Shown piece after piece: positions 54,798 through 63,765 of a stretch of 64,000 nt of DNA. Position numbers and translations under genes: made by a program. This DNA is from Streptomyces cyaneogriseus subsp. noncyanogenus. GTDB lineage: Bacteria > Actinomycetota > Actinomycetes > Streptomycetales > Streptomycetaceae. The notes beneath the pieces were generated by a model. The model was given only the letters and a program-made list of their open reading frames with translations, was not told the origin of the DNA and did no database searches. The DNA is taken from the NCBI RefSeq assembly GCF_000931445.1, contig NZ_CP010849.1, positions 5,518,001 to 5,582,000 on the forward strand, in the 5' to 3' direction. Every line of letters starts with the position of its first letter. The stretch's first letter is position 1.

Positions 54798-55514
54798 TCA
54801 GCCGGAGCGGCGCAGGGCCTCGGAGAGGCGGGCGGCGGCGTCGATGACCGCCTGGGCGTGCATCCGGCCCGGGTGGCGGGTCAGGCGCTCGATCGGACCG
54901 GAGACCGACACGGCGGCCACCACGCGGTTGGAGGGGCCGCGCACCGGCGCGGAGACGGACGCCACGCCCGGCTCCCGCTCGCCGATCGACTGGGCCCAGC
55001 CGCGGCGCCGCACGCCCGACAGGGCCGTCGCCGTGAAGCGGGCGCCCTGCAGCCCCCGGTGCAGGCGCTCCGGCTCCTCCCAGGCGAGCAGGATCTGCGC
55101 CGAGGAGCCGGCCTTCATCGTGAGGGTGGAACCGACCGGGACCGTGTCCCTGAGGCCCGACAGGCGCTCCGCCGCCGCCACACAGATGCGCATGTCGCCC
55201 TGGCGGCGATAGAGCTGCGCGCTCTCGCCCGTCACGTCCCTGAGGTGGGTGAGCACCGGGCCGGCGGTGGCCAGGAGGCGGTCCTCGCCCGCCGCCGCGG
55301 CCAGCTCGGCCAGGCGCGGGCCGAGGATGAAACGGCCCTGCATGTCGCGGGCCACCATGCGGTGGTGTTCCAGGGCCACGGCCAGGCGGTGGGCCGTGGG
55401 TCGTGCCAGTCCGGTCGCTCCGACCAGACCCGCGAGGGTGGCCGGACCGGACTCCAGAGCGCTCAGGACGAGTGCCGCCTTGTCCAGAACGCCGACGCCG
55501 CTACTGTTGTCCAT
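54798..55514 (-). CDS. ndgR: IclR-family regulator of leucine biosynthesis (NdgR)
   Basis: 238 aa. N-terminal winged HTH (LAGLVGATGLARPTAHRLAV, residues about 29-48) and IclR effector domain (VTGESAQLYRRQGDMRICVA; TVPVGSTLTMKAGSSAQ). ATG at 55514 (MDNSSGVG). Divergent from leuCD, the conserved place of NdgR/AreB in Streptomyces and LtbR in corynebacteria, which control leuCD and other amino acid genes. Confidence 0.93.
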   Translation of the reverse strand: MDNSSGVGVLDKAALVLSALESGPATLAGLVGATGLARPTAHRLAVALEHHRMVARDMQGRFILGPRLAELAAAAGEDRLLATAGPVLTHLRDVTGESAQLYRRQGDMRICVAAAERLSGLRDTVPVGSTLTMKAGSSAQILLAWEEPERLHRGLQGARFTATALSGVRRRGWAQSIGEREPGVASVSAPVRGPSNRVVAAVSVSGPIERLTRHPGRMHAQAVIDAAARLSEALRRSG

Positions 55515-55522
55515 GCAACGAT

Positions 55523-55551
55523 ACTTGCGTCTCACTCTGTGAAACGCAAGT
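55523..55551. promoter_or_regulatory. Likely NdgR operator
   Basis: Near-continuous perfect inverted repeat: ACTTGCGT-c-TCAC-tct-GTGA-a-ACGCAAGT, centred at 55537, starting 9 nt upstream of the ndgR start in the ndgR-leuC intergenic region. Arms match at 12 of 12 paired conserved bases. Expected site for NdgR autoregulation and leuCD control. Confidence 0.7.
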
Positions 55552-55711
55552 TCAATTTTCCGTGGAACACGCCACCCTGGATGTCACGAAGTCACAGCGG
55601 CCCGTGGACGTGAGGGCCTGGCGGCGGATGCCCGGAGAACAGGGGTGCGGGCAGCGCCTCCTCAAGATCTCTAGTTGGGTCGGCGCACGTTCGCCGACCG
55701 GAGGGAAAGCG

Positions 55712-57139
55712 ATGGGTAGGACACTCGCGGAGAAGGTCTGGGACGACCATGTCGTCCGGCGCGCCGAGGGCGAGCCCGACCTCCTCTACATCGATCTGCA
55801 CCTGCTGCACGAGGTGACCAGCCCGCAGGCCTTCGACGGCCTCCGCAAGAGCGGCCGCACGGTGCGCCGCCTCGACCTCACCATCGCCACCGAGGACCAC
55901 AACACCCCGACCCTCGACATCGACAAGCCCATCGCCGACCCGGTCTCCCGGGTCCAGCTCGAGACGCTGCGCAAGAACTGCGCCGACTTCGGCGTCCGGC
56001 TGCACCCGCTGGGCGACGTCGAGCAGGGCGTCGTCCACGTCGTCGGTCCGCAGCTCGGCCTGACCCAGCCCGGCACCACCGTGGTCTGCGGCGACTCGCA
56101 CACCTCCACGCACGGCGCCTTCGGCGCGCTGGCGTTCGGCATCGGCACCTCGCAGGTCGAGCACGTGCTCGCCACCCAGACGCTGCCGATGGCCCGCCCG
56201 AAGACCATGGCGATCACGGTCAACGGCGAGCTGCCGGACGGCGTCACCGCCAAGGACCTCATCCTGGCGATCATCGCGAAGATCGGCACCGGCGGCGGCC
56301 AGGGCTACATCCTGGAGTACCGCGGCGAGGCCATCGAGAAGCTCTCGATGGAGGCCCGGATGACCATCTGCAACATGTCGATCGAGGCCGGCGCCCGCGC
56401 GGGCATGATCGCCCCCGACGAGACCACGTTCGCCTACCTCAAGGGCCGCCCGCACGCCCCCGAGGGCGCGGACTGGGACGCGGCGGTGGAGTACTGGAAG
56501 ACGCTGCGCACCGACGACGACGCCGAGTTCGACGCCGAGGTGGTCATCGAGGCCGCCGAGCTGTCGCCGTTCGTCACCTGGGGCACCAACCCGGGCCAGG
56601 GCGCGCCGCTTTCCGCGTCCGTCCCCGACCCGGCCTCGTACGAAGACGCTTCGGAGCGCCTCGCCGCCGAAAAGGCCCTGGAGTACATGGGGTTGGAGGC
56701 CGGACAGCCGCTGCGCTCCATCAAGGTGGACACCGTCTTCGTAGGCTCGTGCACCAACGGCCGCATCGAGGACCTGCGCGCCGCCGCCGGCATCCTCAAG
56801 GGCCGCAAAGTCGCCGACGGCGTACGCATGCTGGTCGTCCCGGGCTCCGCGCGGGTCGGTCTCCAGGCCGTCTCCGAGGGGCTCGACGTGGTCTTCAAGG
56901 AGGCCGGCGCCGAATGGCGGCACGCGGGCTGCTCGATGTGCCTGGGCATGAACCCCGACCAGCTCGCCCCCGGTGAGCGCTCCGCCTCCACCTCCAACCG
57001 CAACTTCGAGGGGCGGCAGGGCAAGGGGGGCCGCACCCACCTGGTGTCGCCGCAGGTCGCCGCCGCGACGGCGGTCCTGGGCCACCTGGCCTCCCCGGCC
57101 GACCTGTCCGCCGACGCCCCCACGCCCGCTGGAGTCTGA
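55712..57139 (+). CDS. leuC: 3-isopropylmalate dehydratase large subunit
   Basis: 475 aa aconitase-family protein carrying the 4Fe-4S cluster: Cys347 (VGSCTNGR), Cys407 and Cys410 (CSMCLGMNPD). CGDSHTSTHGAFGALAFGIG and the C-terminal GKGGRTHLVSP are conserved. ATG with GGAGGGAAAG; upstream open frame ignored. 6 nt before leuD. Confidence 0.96.
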   Translation: MGRTLAEKVWDDHVVRRAEGEPDLLYIDLHLLHEVTSPQAFDGLRKSGRTVRRLDLTIATEDHNTPTLDIDKPIADPVSRVQLETLRKNCADFGVRLHPLGDVEQGVVHVVGPQLGLTQPGTTVVCGDSHTSTHGAFGALAFGIGTSQVEHVLATQTLPMARPKTMAITVNGELPDGVTAKDLILAIIAKIGTGGGQGYILEYRGEAIEKLSMEARMTICNMSIEAGARAGMIAPDETTFAYLKGRPHAPEGADWDAAVEYWKTLRTDDDAEFDAEVVIEAAELSPFVTWGTNPGQGAPLSASVPDPASYEDASERLAAEKALEYMGLEAGQPLRSIKVDTVFVGSCTNGRIEDLRAAAGILKGRKVADGVRMLVVPGSARVGLQAVSEGLDVVFKEAGAEWRHAGCSMCLGMNPDQLAPGERSASTSNRNFEGRQGKGGRTHLVSPQVAAATAVLGHLASPADLSADAPTPAGV

Positions 57140-57145
57140 TCAGTC

Positions 57146-57739
57146 ATGGAAGCCTTCACCACCCACACCGGCCGGGCCGTCCCGCTGCGCCGCAGCAACG
57201 TCGACACCGACCAGATCATCCCCGCCCACTGGCTCAAGAAGGTCACGCGCGACGGGTTCGAGGACGGGCTGTTCGAGGCGTGGCGCAAGGACCCCGAGTT
57301 CGTGCTCAACCGCCCCGAGCGGCAGGGCGCCACGGTCCTGGTCGCCGGCCCCGACTTCGGCACCGGCTCCTCCCGTGAGCACGCCGTCTGGGCGCTGCAG
57401 AACTATGGCTTCAAGGCCGTGATCTCCTCCCGCTTCGCCGACATCTTCCGCGGCAACTCGCTGAAGAACGGCCTGCTCACCGTCGTCCTCGACCAGAAGA
57501 TCGTGGACTCGCTCTGGGAGCTGACCGAGGCCGACCCGACCGCCGAGGTCACGGTCGACCTGGTCGGGCGCGAGGTGCGCGCCGCCGGCATCACCGCCTC
57601 CTTCGAGCTGGACGAGAACTCCCGCTGGCGGCTGCTGAACGGCCTGGACGACATCTCGATCACCCTCCAGAACGAGGCGGACATCGCCGCGTACGAGGCG
57701 AAGCGCCCGGCGTACAAGCCCCGGACGCTCCAGGCCTGA
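57146..57739 (+). CDS. leuD: 3-isopropylmalate dehydratase small subunit
   Basis: 197 aa swivelling domain: VDTDQIIPAHWLKKVTRDGF, GPDFGTGSSREHAVWAL, and FADIFRGNSLKNGLL. Forms the heterodimer with LeuC; isomerises 2- to 3-isopropylmalate. Immediately downstream and co-transcribed. Confidence 0.96.
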   Translation: MEAFTTHTGRAVPLRRSNVDTDQIIPAHWLKKVTRDGFEDGLFEAWRKDPEFVLNRPERQGATVLVAGPDFGTGSSREHAVWALQNYGFKAVISSRFADIFRGNSLKNGLLTVVLDQKIVDSLWELTEADPTAEVTVDLVGREVRAAGITASFELDENSRWRLLNGLDDISITLQNEADIAAYEAKRPAYKPRTLQA

Positions 57740-57785
57740 GCCCGGGCCGCACACAAGGTCGACTTTCGGCCACCCCGACACCCCC

Positions 57786-57820
57786 GCTGTACCCCCGATC
57801 GGTCCGATCGGGGGTACAGC
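57786..57820 (+). terminator. leuCD terminator
   Basis: Perfect 17-bp inverted repeat GCTGTACCCCCGATCGG / CCGATCGGGGGTACAGC around a single T (loop in practice GGTCC), 46 nt after leuD. Confidence 0.8.
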
Positions 57821-58005
57821 CGTGTCTGGGCCCGATCAGCCTCGCGCACCCTCGTCCGCGGCCTCAACGCCCCACGTTAAAGCGGGTGTTGCCGGGGTAC
57901 GAGAGGCGGGTGACCGAGGCTTCGGGGACCGCTCGGAAGGCCGTCCGAGGCGGCAGTTGCCCCCCTGCGCAGGCGACAACTCGCCCCAGATGGCACAATC
58001 TGTGC

Positions 58006-58236
58006 ATGGAACACGACGGCCAACTCGAGCTCTATACGGCGGTCGCGGTCCAGCTCAAAGAAGCGCACGCCAGGGTGCGCGCACTGCAAGTCCCGGAGGG
58101 CGTACGGGTGGCGCTGACCCGGAAGCTGCTGGTCATTACGGCCGCGGCCAAACATGATCTCGCCGGTGCGGCAAGGCGCCTGGAGCGGTTCAGTGCGGAC
58201 CTCGACGAGGGGCGATTCCCCGAAGAGGAACGCTGA
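58006..58236 (+). CDS. Small helical protein, 76 aa, unknown function
   Basis: MEHDGQLELYTAVAVQLKEA... with heptad-like helices throughout (RKLLVITAAAKHDLAGAARR) and no TM. CACAAT lies at -12 to -7 of the ATG, so the mRNA is predicted leaderless. No family recognised; its position before hupS is kept in Streptomyces as far as I recall. Confidence 0.7.
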   Translation: MEHDGQLELYTAVAVQLKEAHARVRALQVPEGVRVALTRKLLVITAAAKHDLAGAARRLERFSADLDEGRFPEEER

Positions 58237-58372
58237 ACAGGCCGGGGCAGTCGAGTCGGTTGCGGCACAAGGGTGATAAGCCCGTTTCGTGTTTGATTTG
58301 CGGTATATATCTGCCTAACGTGCGAAAAAGCTGGAACACTTTCGTTCCGGCGATGTCTCCGAAGGGGAAGAC

Positions 58373-59038
58373 GTGAACAAGGCGCAGCTCGTAGAAGCGA
58401 TTGCCGACAAGATGGGCGGCCGCCAGCAGGCTGCCGATGCCGTCGACGCGGTACTGGACGCCATCGTCCGTGCGGTGGTCGCGGGTGACCGGGTCTCGGT
58501 CACCGGCTTCGGTTCCTTCGAGAAGGTCGACCGCCCGGCTCGCTACGCCCGTAACCCCCAGACGGGCGAGCGGGTTCGGGTCAAGAAGACCTCCGTCCCC
58601 CGTTTCCGCGCGGGTCAGGGCTTCAAGGACCTGGTCAGCGGCTCGAAGAAGCTCCCGAAGAACGACATCGCGGTGAAGAAGGCCCCCAAGGGCAGCCTCT
58701 CCGGCCCGCCGCCCACCATCTCCAAGGCCGCGGGCAAGAAGGCCGCCGCGAAGAAGACCACGGGCGCGGCCAAGAAGACCACGGGCGCGGCGAAGAAGAC
58801 CACCGCCGCGGCGGCGAAGAAGACCACGGGCGCGGCGAAGAAGACCACCGCCACGGCGAAGAAGACCGCCGCCAAGAAGGCTCCCGCCACCAAGGCCACC
58901 GCCACCAAGACCACCGCGGCGAAGAAGACCACGGCCAAGAAGGCCCCGGCGAAGAAGGCGACGGCCACGAAGGCCCCGGCCAAGAAGTCGACCGCGCGCA
59001 AGACCACCGCCAAGAAGACCACCGCCCGCAAGAAGTAG
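58373..59038 (+). CDS. hupS: HU-type nucleoid protein with lysine-rich tail
   Basis: 221 aa. Residues 1-90 are a complete HU domain (MNKAQLVEAIADKMGG; VSVTGFGSFEKVDRPAR; RNPQTGERVRVKKTSVPRF). Residues 110-221 are about 20 degenerate AAKKT/ATKA repeats like histone H1 tails. GTG start with GAAGGGGAAG. This two-domain HU is the actinobacterial sporulation-associated type (HupS; mycobacterial HupB). The repeat tail DNA is prone to copy-number change. Confidence 0.95.
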   Translation: MNKAQLVEAIADKMGGRQQAADAVDAVLDAIVRAVVAGDRVSVTGFGSFEKVDRPARYARNPQTGERVRVKKTSVPRFRAGQGFKDLVSGSKKLPKNDIAVKKAPKGSLSGPPPTISKAAGKKAAAKKTTGAAKKTTGAAKKTTAAAAKKTTGAAKKTTATAKKTAAKKAPATKATATKTTAAKKTTAKKAPAKKATATKAPAKKSTARKTTAKKTTARKK

Positions 59039-59070
59039 CGAGCGGCAGGGCACCAGGGCACTCACGCGCC

Positions 59071-59099
59071 GGGCCGGACTCCCTCACGGAGTCCGGCCC
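59071..59099 (+). terminator. hupS terminator
   Basis: 12-bp stem GGGCCGGACTCC / GGAGTCCGGCCC with a CTCAC loop, 33 nt after the stop. Confidence 0.7.
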
Positions 59100-59200
59100 G
59101 CGGCCTGTCCGGGTTTCTCGCGGTTCCTGGCGGTTCCCCGAGGTTCTTCAGGGCCTTTCCGAACCTTCCGAACCCTTGCGGGTCCTTCCTGGCCCGGGGA

Positions 59201-59404
59201 TCAGAAGGTCTGCAAGGTCACCAGCGTGATCCGGCGCCCCGCGCCCTCGCCCTCGGTCTCGATGCGCACCCGCTGACCGGGGCGCAGCAGCCTCAGCCCC
59301 CCCGCGTCGAACGCCGCCGCGTCGAAGGGGACGGGCGTGCCGTCGTCGAGGAGCACCTGCCCGCTGCGGCTGTCCGGGTCGTACGTGTATGCGGTCGCCT
59401 GCAT
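59201..59404 (-). CDS. Small cold-shock-domain-like protein
   Basis: 67 aa. SGQVLLDDGTPVPFDAAAFD and LRLLRPGQRVRIETEGEG follow the layout of a cold-shock domain (loop with DDG, then GQRVRIE), but RNP1/RNP2 aromatics are missing, so nucleic-acid binding is doubtful. 9 nt downstream of fbiD on the same strand and likely co-transcribed with it. Confidence 0.75.
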   Translation of the reverse strand: MQATAYTYDPDSRSGQVLLDDGTPVPFDAAAFDAGGLRLLRPGQRVRIETEGEGAGRRITLVTLQTF

Positions 59405-59413
59405 GACGGCAGC

Positions 59414-60064
59414 CTACTGCCCCGGCACCGGGGCCCGCCCGGGCAGCAGCGCCGCCGCCGCGGCGGTGTGCGGGCCCACGCCCAGCGCCAGCGCCGCCCG
59501 CAGATCGTCACCGGTGTCGACGTCCTGCCGTACGGAATCCACCGCCTCCAGCCGGAGTTCCGCCGCGCCGGACGCGCGGTGACGGGCCCGGGAATCCGGC
59601 CCGAAAGCGGGCCGCAATGACTGCCCCGGGGCGGCGGCCAGCACGGTCGTACCGATTGCGGCGGCGTCGGCGAGAAATGCGCGCGGGAATTGCGCGGCCT
59701 CCTGGAGAACGCGGGCCAATTCCGCGGGGCGCAGCGCCGGGAGATCGGCGTTGAGCGTGGCCACCGGACGCCCGGGACGCGCGGCCCGCACCACCGCCGC
59801 CGCGTGGGCGAGGGCGGCGTTCAGACCCCCGCCGGGCTCGTCGGGGACGACGGCGGCGCCCAGCGCGGCCAGTTCCCGGCCGGCCCGCGCGTCGTCCGTG
59901 ACGACTGCCACATCCGCCACCTCCGGGCAGGCCAGCGCCGCGGTCACCGTGTCCAGCGCGAAGGCGAGCGCGAGGCCCGGCCGCACCCCGTCGTCCGCGG
60001 TGTCCGACAGCCTGCTCTTGGCCCGGGCCAGGCGCTTCACGGGTACGACCAAGGTCCACTGCAC
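59414..60064 (-). CDS. fbiD: Phosphoenolpyruvate/2-phospholactate guanylyltransferase
   Basis: 216 aa CofC/FbiD nucleotidyltransferase for coenzyme F420. WTLVVPVKRLARAKSRLSD, VAVVTDDARAG, VPDEPGGGLNAALAHAA, ATLNADLPALRPAEL and DVDTGDDLRAAL are the family blocks. In actinobacteria the substrate is phosphoenolpyruvate. The location near gpsA, ddl and hup matches M. tuberculosis fbiD. Confidence 0.9.
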   Translation of the reverse strand: MQWTLVVPVKRLARAKSRLSDTADDGVRPGLALAFALDTVTAALACPEVADVAVVTDDARAGRELAALGAAVVPDEPGGGLNAALAHAAAVVRAARPGRPVATLNADLPALRPAELARVLQEAAQFPRAFLADAAAIGTTVLAAAPGQSLRPAFGPDSRARHRASGAAELRLEAVDSVRQDVDTGDDLRAALALGVGPHTAAAAALLPGRAPVPGQ

Positions 60065-60219
60065 GAGCGATCCGTCCCTCTCTTGTCGTGACCATTGTCC
60101 CCCCGGGGACCCGGCCGGCCCCGGGGCGGGGCGTACGGTGTTCTCGACAGACCGGCGGCCTGGGGCGACACTTGTGCGGCCCCCTGGCCCCGTTCCAGGC
60201 CCTAGAGGAAGGTGTCCGC

Positions 60220-60993
60220 GTGCCCCGCCGGAGAATCGGCTTCTGGTACCGCTTCGCCGCGGTGATCTGCAAACCGCCGCTGGTGGTTCTGCTCAAGCGG
60301 GACTGGCGCGGAATGGAGCACATTCCGGCCGAGGGTGGATTTATCACGGTCGTGAACCACAATTCGCACATCGATCCCTTCGCGTACGCGCATTTCCAGT
60401 ACAACACCGGACGCGTCCCGCGATTCCTGGCGAAGAGCGGTCTTTTCAGGAAGGGGTTCGTCGGCGCCGCGATGCGCGGCACCGGACAGATCCCCGTCTA
60501 CCGGGAGAGCACGGACGCGCTGAGCGCCTTCCGCGCCGCGATCGACGCCGTGGAGCGCGGCGAGTGCGTCGCCTTCTACCCCGAGGGCACCCTGACCCGC
60601 GACCCGGACGGCTGGCCCATGACGGGCAAGACCGGCGCCGCGCGCGTCGCCCTGCAGACCCGCTGCCCGGTGATCCCGGTCGCCCAGTGGGGCTGCAACG
60701 AAGTGCTGCCGCCGTACGCGAAGAAGCCGAACCTGTTCCCGCGCAAGACCCACCGGGTGCTCGCGGGTCCGCCGGTGGACCTCTCCCGCTTCTACGGCAA
60801 GGAGATGACCGCCGACGTGCTGAAGGAGGCGACGGAGGTCATCATGGCCGCCATCACCCGCCAGCTCGAGGAGGTCCGCGGCGAGAAGGCGCCCGACACC
60901 CCCTACGACCCGCGCCGCGAGCGGATCGAGCAGCGGCGCCGGACGCAGGCGCAGCGGCAGCGGCGCAGGCAGGCGGAAGGGCAGGGCACGTGA
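60220..60993 (+). CDS. plsC: 1-acyl-sn-glycerol-3-phosphate acyltransferase
   Basis: 257 aa PlsC-type acyltransferase. Catalytic HX4D: His47-Asp52 (NHNSHIDPF); GTGQIPVYR; FYPEGTLTRD (substrate-binding EGT); VIPVAQWG. Amphipathic N-terminus but no clear TM; basic Gln/Arg-rich C-terminus. GTG with AGGAAGGTG. Overlaps gpsA (GTGA), so phospholipid genes are coupled. Confidence 0.92.
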   Translation: MPRRRIGFWYRFAAVICKPPLVVLLKRDWRGMEHIPAEGGFITVVNHNSHIDPFAYAHFQYNTGRVPRFLAKSGLFRKGFVGAAMRGTGQIPVYRESTDALSAFRAAIDAVERGECVAFYPEGTLTRDPDGWPMTGKTGAARVALQTRCPVIPVAQWGCNEVLPPYAKKPNLFPRKTHRVLAGPPVDLSRFYGKEMTADVLKEATEVIMAAITRQLEEVRGEKAPDTPYDPRRERIEQRRRTQAQRQRRRQAEGQGT

Positions 60994-62000
60994 GGGAACC
61001 CGTCAAGGCGGCCGTCTTCGGCACCGGATCGTGGGGGACCGCCTTCGCCATGGTCCTCGCCGACGCCGGCTGCGAGGTGACCCTGTGGGGGCGCCGCGCC
61101 GAGCTGGCCGAGGCCGTCAACTCCACCCGCACCAACCCGGACTACCTGCCCGGCGTGGAACTGCCCGGCAACGTGCGGGCCACCACCGACGCCGCCGAGG
61201 CCGCGCACGACGCCGACTTCACCGTCCTCGCGGTGCCCTCCCAGACCCTGCGCGGCAACCTCGCCGCCTGGGCGCCGCTGCTGGCGCCCGGCACGGTGCT
61301 GGTGTCGCTGATGAAGGGCATCGAACTCGGCTCCGCGATGCGGATGAGCGAGGTCATCGAGGACGTCGCCGCGGTCGGCCGGGACCGGATCGCCGTGGTC
61401 TCCGGGCCCAACCTCGCCCGGGAGATCGCCGCCCGCATGCCGGCCGCCTCCGTGGTCGCCTGCACCGACGAGGCCGTCGCCCGGCGGCTCCAGACCGCCT
61501 GCCACACGCCGTACTTCCGCCCGTACACCAACACCGACGTCGTCGGCTGCGAACTCGGCGGCGCGGTCAAGAACGTGATCGGGCTGGCCGTCGGCATCGC
61601 GGACGGCATGGGCCTCGGCGACAACGCCAAGGGCTCGCTGATCACCCGCGGTCTCGCCGAGACCACCCGCCTCGGGGTGGCGCTGGGCGCCGACCCGCTC
61701 ACCTTCTCCGGACTGGCGGGCCTGGGCGACCTGGTGGCGACCTGCTCCTCGCCGCTGTCCCGCAACCACACCTTCGGCACCAACCTCGGCAAGGGCATGA
61801 CCCTCCAGGAGACCATCGCGGTCACCAGGCAGACCGCCGAGGGCGTCAAGTCCTGCGAGTCGGTGCTGGATCTGGCCCGCCGCCACGGCGTCGACATGCC
61901 GATCACCGAGACGGTCGTCGGCATCGTGCACGAGAGCAAGCCGCCGGTGGTCGCGCTGAAGGAGCTGATGTCGCGCAGCGCGAAGCCGGAGCGACGCTGA
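60990..62000 (+). CDS. gpsA: NAD(P)-dependent glycerol-3-phosphate dehydrogenase
   Basis: 336 aa. Rossmann motif VFGTGSWGTAFAMVLADAG, GPNLAREIA, catalytic Lys in GGAVKNVIGLAVGI, LAGLGDLVATCSSPLSRN. Makes sn-glycerol-3-phosphate, the precursor used just upstream by PlsC-type enzymes. GTG overlaps the plsC stop. Confidence 0.95.
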   Translation: MREPVKAAVFGTGSWGTAFAMVLADAGCEVTLWGRRAELAEAVNSTRTNPDYLPGVELPGNVRATTDAAEAAHDADFTVLAVPSQTLRGNLAAWAPLLAPGTVLVSLMKGIELGSAMRMSEVIEDVAAVGRDRIAVVSGPNLAREIAARMPAASVVACTDEAVARRLQTACHTPYFRPYTNTDVVGCELGGAVKNVIGLAVGIADGMGLGDNAKGSLITRGLAETTRLGVALGADPLTFSGLAGLGDLVATCSSPLSRNHTFGTNLGKGMTLQETIAVTRQTAEGVKSCESVLDLARRHGVDMPITETVVGIVHESKPPVVALKELMSRSAKPERR

Positions 62001-62070
62001 GCGACCACCGCGCCACGCGGCCCCGGCGACGCTGTGCCGTGACCCTACGGGCGGGTACTCTCATCGCGAT

Positions 62071-63228
62071 ATGAGCACCGAGAACCTCCCCCAGAGCCCC
62101 GGGCAGCCGACGCGCAAGCCGCGTGTGGCCGTCGTGTTCGGCGGGCGCAGCTCCGAGCACGGGATCTCCGCGGTCACCGCCGGCGCCGTCCTGAAGGCCA
62201 TCGACCGGACCAAGTACGACGTCCTGCCGATCGGCATCACCCGGGACGGCCGCTGGGCGCTCACCGCCGACGAGCCCGAGCGCATGGCGATCACCGAGCG
62301 GCGCACGCCCAGCGTCGAGGACCTCGCCGAGTCGACCGAGGGCAGCGTGGTGCTCTCCGTCGACCCCGGCAGCCGCGAGGTCGTCTACAGCGAGCCCGGC
62401 TCGATGCCCAAGGTCCTCGGCGAGGTCGACGTCGTCTTCCCGGTGCTGCACGGCCCCTACGGCGAGGACGGCACCCTCCAGGGCCTGCTGGAGCTGTCCG
62501 GTGTGCCGTACGTGGGCTCCGGTGTGCTCGCCTCGGCCGTCGGCCAGGACAAGGAGTACATGAAGCGGGTCTTCACCTCCTTCGGGCTCGCGGTGGGCCC
62601 GTACGTGGTGATCCGGCCGCGCGAGTGGCAGCGGGACGCCTCGGCCGCCCGCAGGAAGATCGTCGACTTCGCCGGGGAGCACGGCTGGCCGCTCTTCGTG
62701 AAGCCCGCGCGCGCCGGCTCGTCGATCGGCATCACCAAGGTCGACGACCTGTCCGGGCTCGACGAGGCGATCGAGGAGGCCCGGCGGCACGACCCGAAGA
62801 TCCTCGTGGAGGCCGGCTTGCGCGGACGCGAGATCGAGTGCGGGGTGCTGGAGTTCGAGGACGGCCCGCGGGCCTCCGTGCCCGCCGAGATCCCGCCGCC
62901 CGAGGCGCACGCGTACTACGACTTCGAGGCCAAGTACATCGACTCCACGCCCGGCATCGTGCCCGCGCCGCTGACGCCCGAGGAGACGGCCGAGGTGCGG
63001 CGGCTGGCGGTGGAGGCGTTCGAGGCGGCCTCCTGCGAGGGGCTGGTGCGCGCGGACTTCTTCCTCACCGAGGACGGGGAGTTCGTGATCAACGAGATCA
63101 ACACCATGCCCGGCTTCACGCCGATCTCCATGTACCCGCAGATGTGGCAGGCCAGTGGCATCGGCTACCCGGAGCTGGTGGACCGGCTGGTGCAGGCGGC
63201 GCTGCGGCGCTCCACGGGGCTGCGCTGA
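62071..63228 (+). CDS. ddl: D-alanine-D-alanine ligase
   Basis: 385 aa ATP-grasp ligase. VVFGGRSSEHGISAVTA, FPVLHGPYGEDGTLQGLLE, FVKPARAGSSIGITKV (ATP site), INEINTMPGFTPISMYPQ (Mg ligands). The omega-loop Tyr region reads AYYDFEAKYID, consistent with a D-Ala-D-Ala rather than D-Lac enzyme. Start ATG 70 nt after gpsA; TACTCT at 62056 may be a short-leader promoter. Confidence 0.95.
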   Translation: MSTENLPQSPGQPTRKPRVAVVFGGRSSEHGISAVTAGAVLKAIDRTKYDVLPIGITRDGRWALTADEPERMAITERRTPSVEDLAESTEGSVVLSVDPGSREVVYSEPGSMPKVLGEVDVVFPVLHGPYGEDGTLQGLLELSGVPYVGSGVLASAVGQDKEYMKRVFTSFGLAVGPYVVIRPREWQRDASAARRKIVDFAGEHGWPLFVKPARAGSSIGITKVDDLSGLDEAIEEARRHDPKILVEAGLRGREIECGVLEFEDGPRASVPAEIPPPEAHAYYDFEAKYIDSTPGIVPAPLTPEETAEVRRLAVEAFEAASCEGLVRADFFLTEDGEFVINEINTMPGFTPISMYPQMWQASGIGYPELVDRLVQAALRRSTGLR

Positions 63229-63253
63229 GGACCGTACCGGCCTGGTGAAACGA

Positions 63254-63745
63254 TCAGTCGGCGATCCCCTCGGGGATCGCCTTCTTCACGGCCGGGGCCA
63301 GGTCGACCAGCGGCGCCAGACCGTCCCCCGCGCGCTCCTCGGGAATGGTCACCTCGGCATACGCCTTGCGCAGCGTGGTGGTGAACCGGAACGATCCGTC
63401 CTGCCGCTTCTGCAGCAGCCAGCCGACGCCGTCCACCTCCACGCCGTCGGCCTCCGGATCGCTCATCTCGGCGGGCCGCGGCACACCGCAGCGCAGTATG
63501 ATCACCGGGTTTCCCCAGCCCGCCGTCAGGGCGGACGGGGGCTCCGGGTCCTCGCGGCTCAGGCCGTCCACCTTCGACGGCAGCTCCGCGTCCAGGTTCC
63601 GGCACAGTCGCGTCGCGTCCGCGCCGGGGCTGGGAACCGCCGCCGAGGCACTGCCGTCCGCCGAGGAGCAGCCCGCCGCGGCGAGCAGCAGGGCGAGCGC
63701 GGGCGGTGCGAGGACGAAGCGGTGCCGGTGCGGGAAGGAGTTCAC
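63254..63745 (-). CDS. DUF3515 lipoprotein
   Basis: 163 aa. Signal peptide with lipobox LAAAGC (Cys about residue 26), then LCRNLDAELPSKVDG, WGNPVIILRCGVPRP and VDGVGWLLQKRQDGSFRFTT, characteristic of DUF3515. TACCCT on the minus strand is at -12 to -7 of the GTG, so leaderless expression is predicted. Convergent with ddl, as the equivalent gene is in mycobacteria. Function unknown. Confidence 0.88.
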   Translation of the reverse strand: MNSFPHRHRFVLAPPALALLLAAAGCSSADGSASAAVPSPGADATRLCRNLDAELPSKVDGLSREDPEPPSALTAGWGNPVIILRCGVPRPAEMSDPEADGVEVDGVGWLLQKRQDGSFRFTTTLRKAYAEVTIPEERAGDGLAPLVDLAPAVKKAIPEGIAD

Positions 63746-63765
63746 CGGCCCAGGGTAGACGGGGG

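Noticed and set aside
58740..59035. Non-coding repeat after hupS HU domain
   Set aside because: The repeats are in frame and encode the lysine/alanine tail typical of actinobacterial HU proteins.
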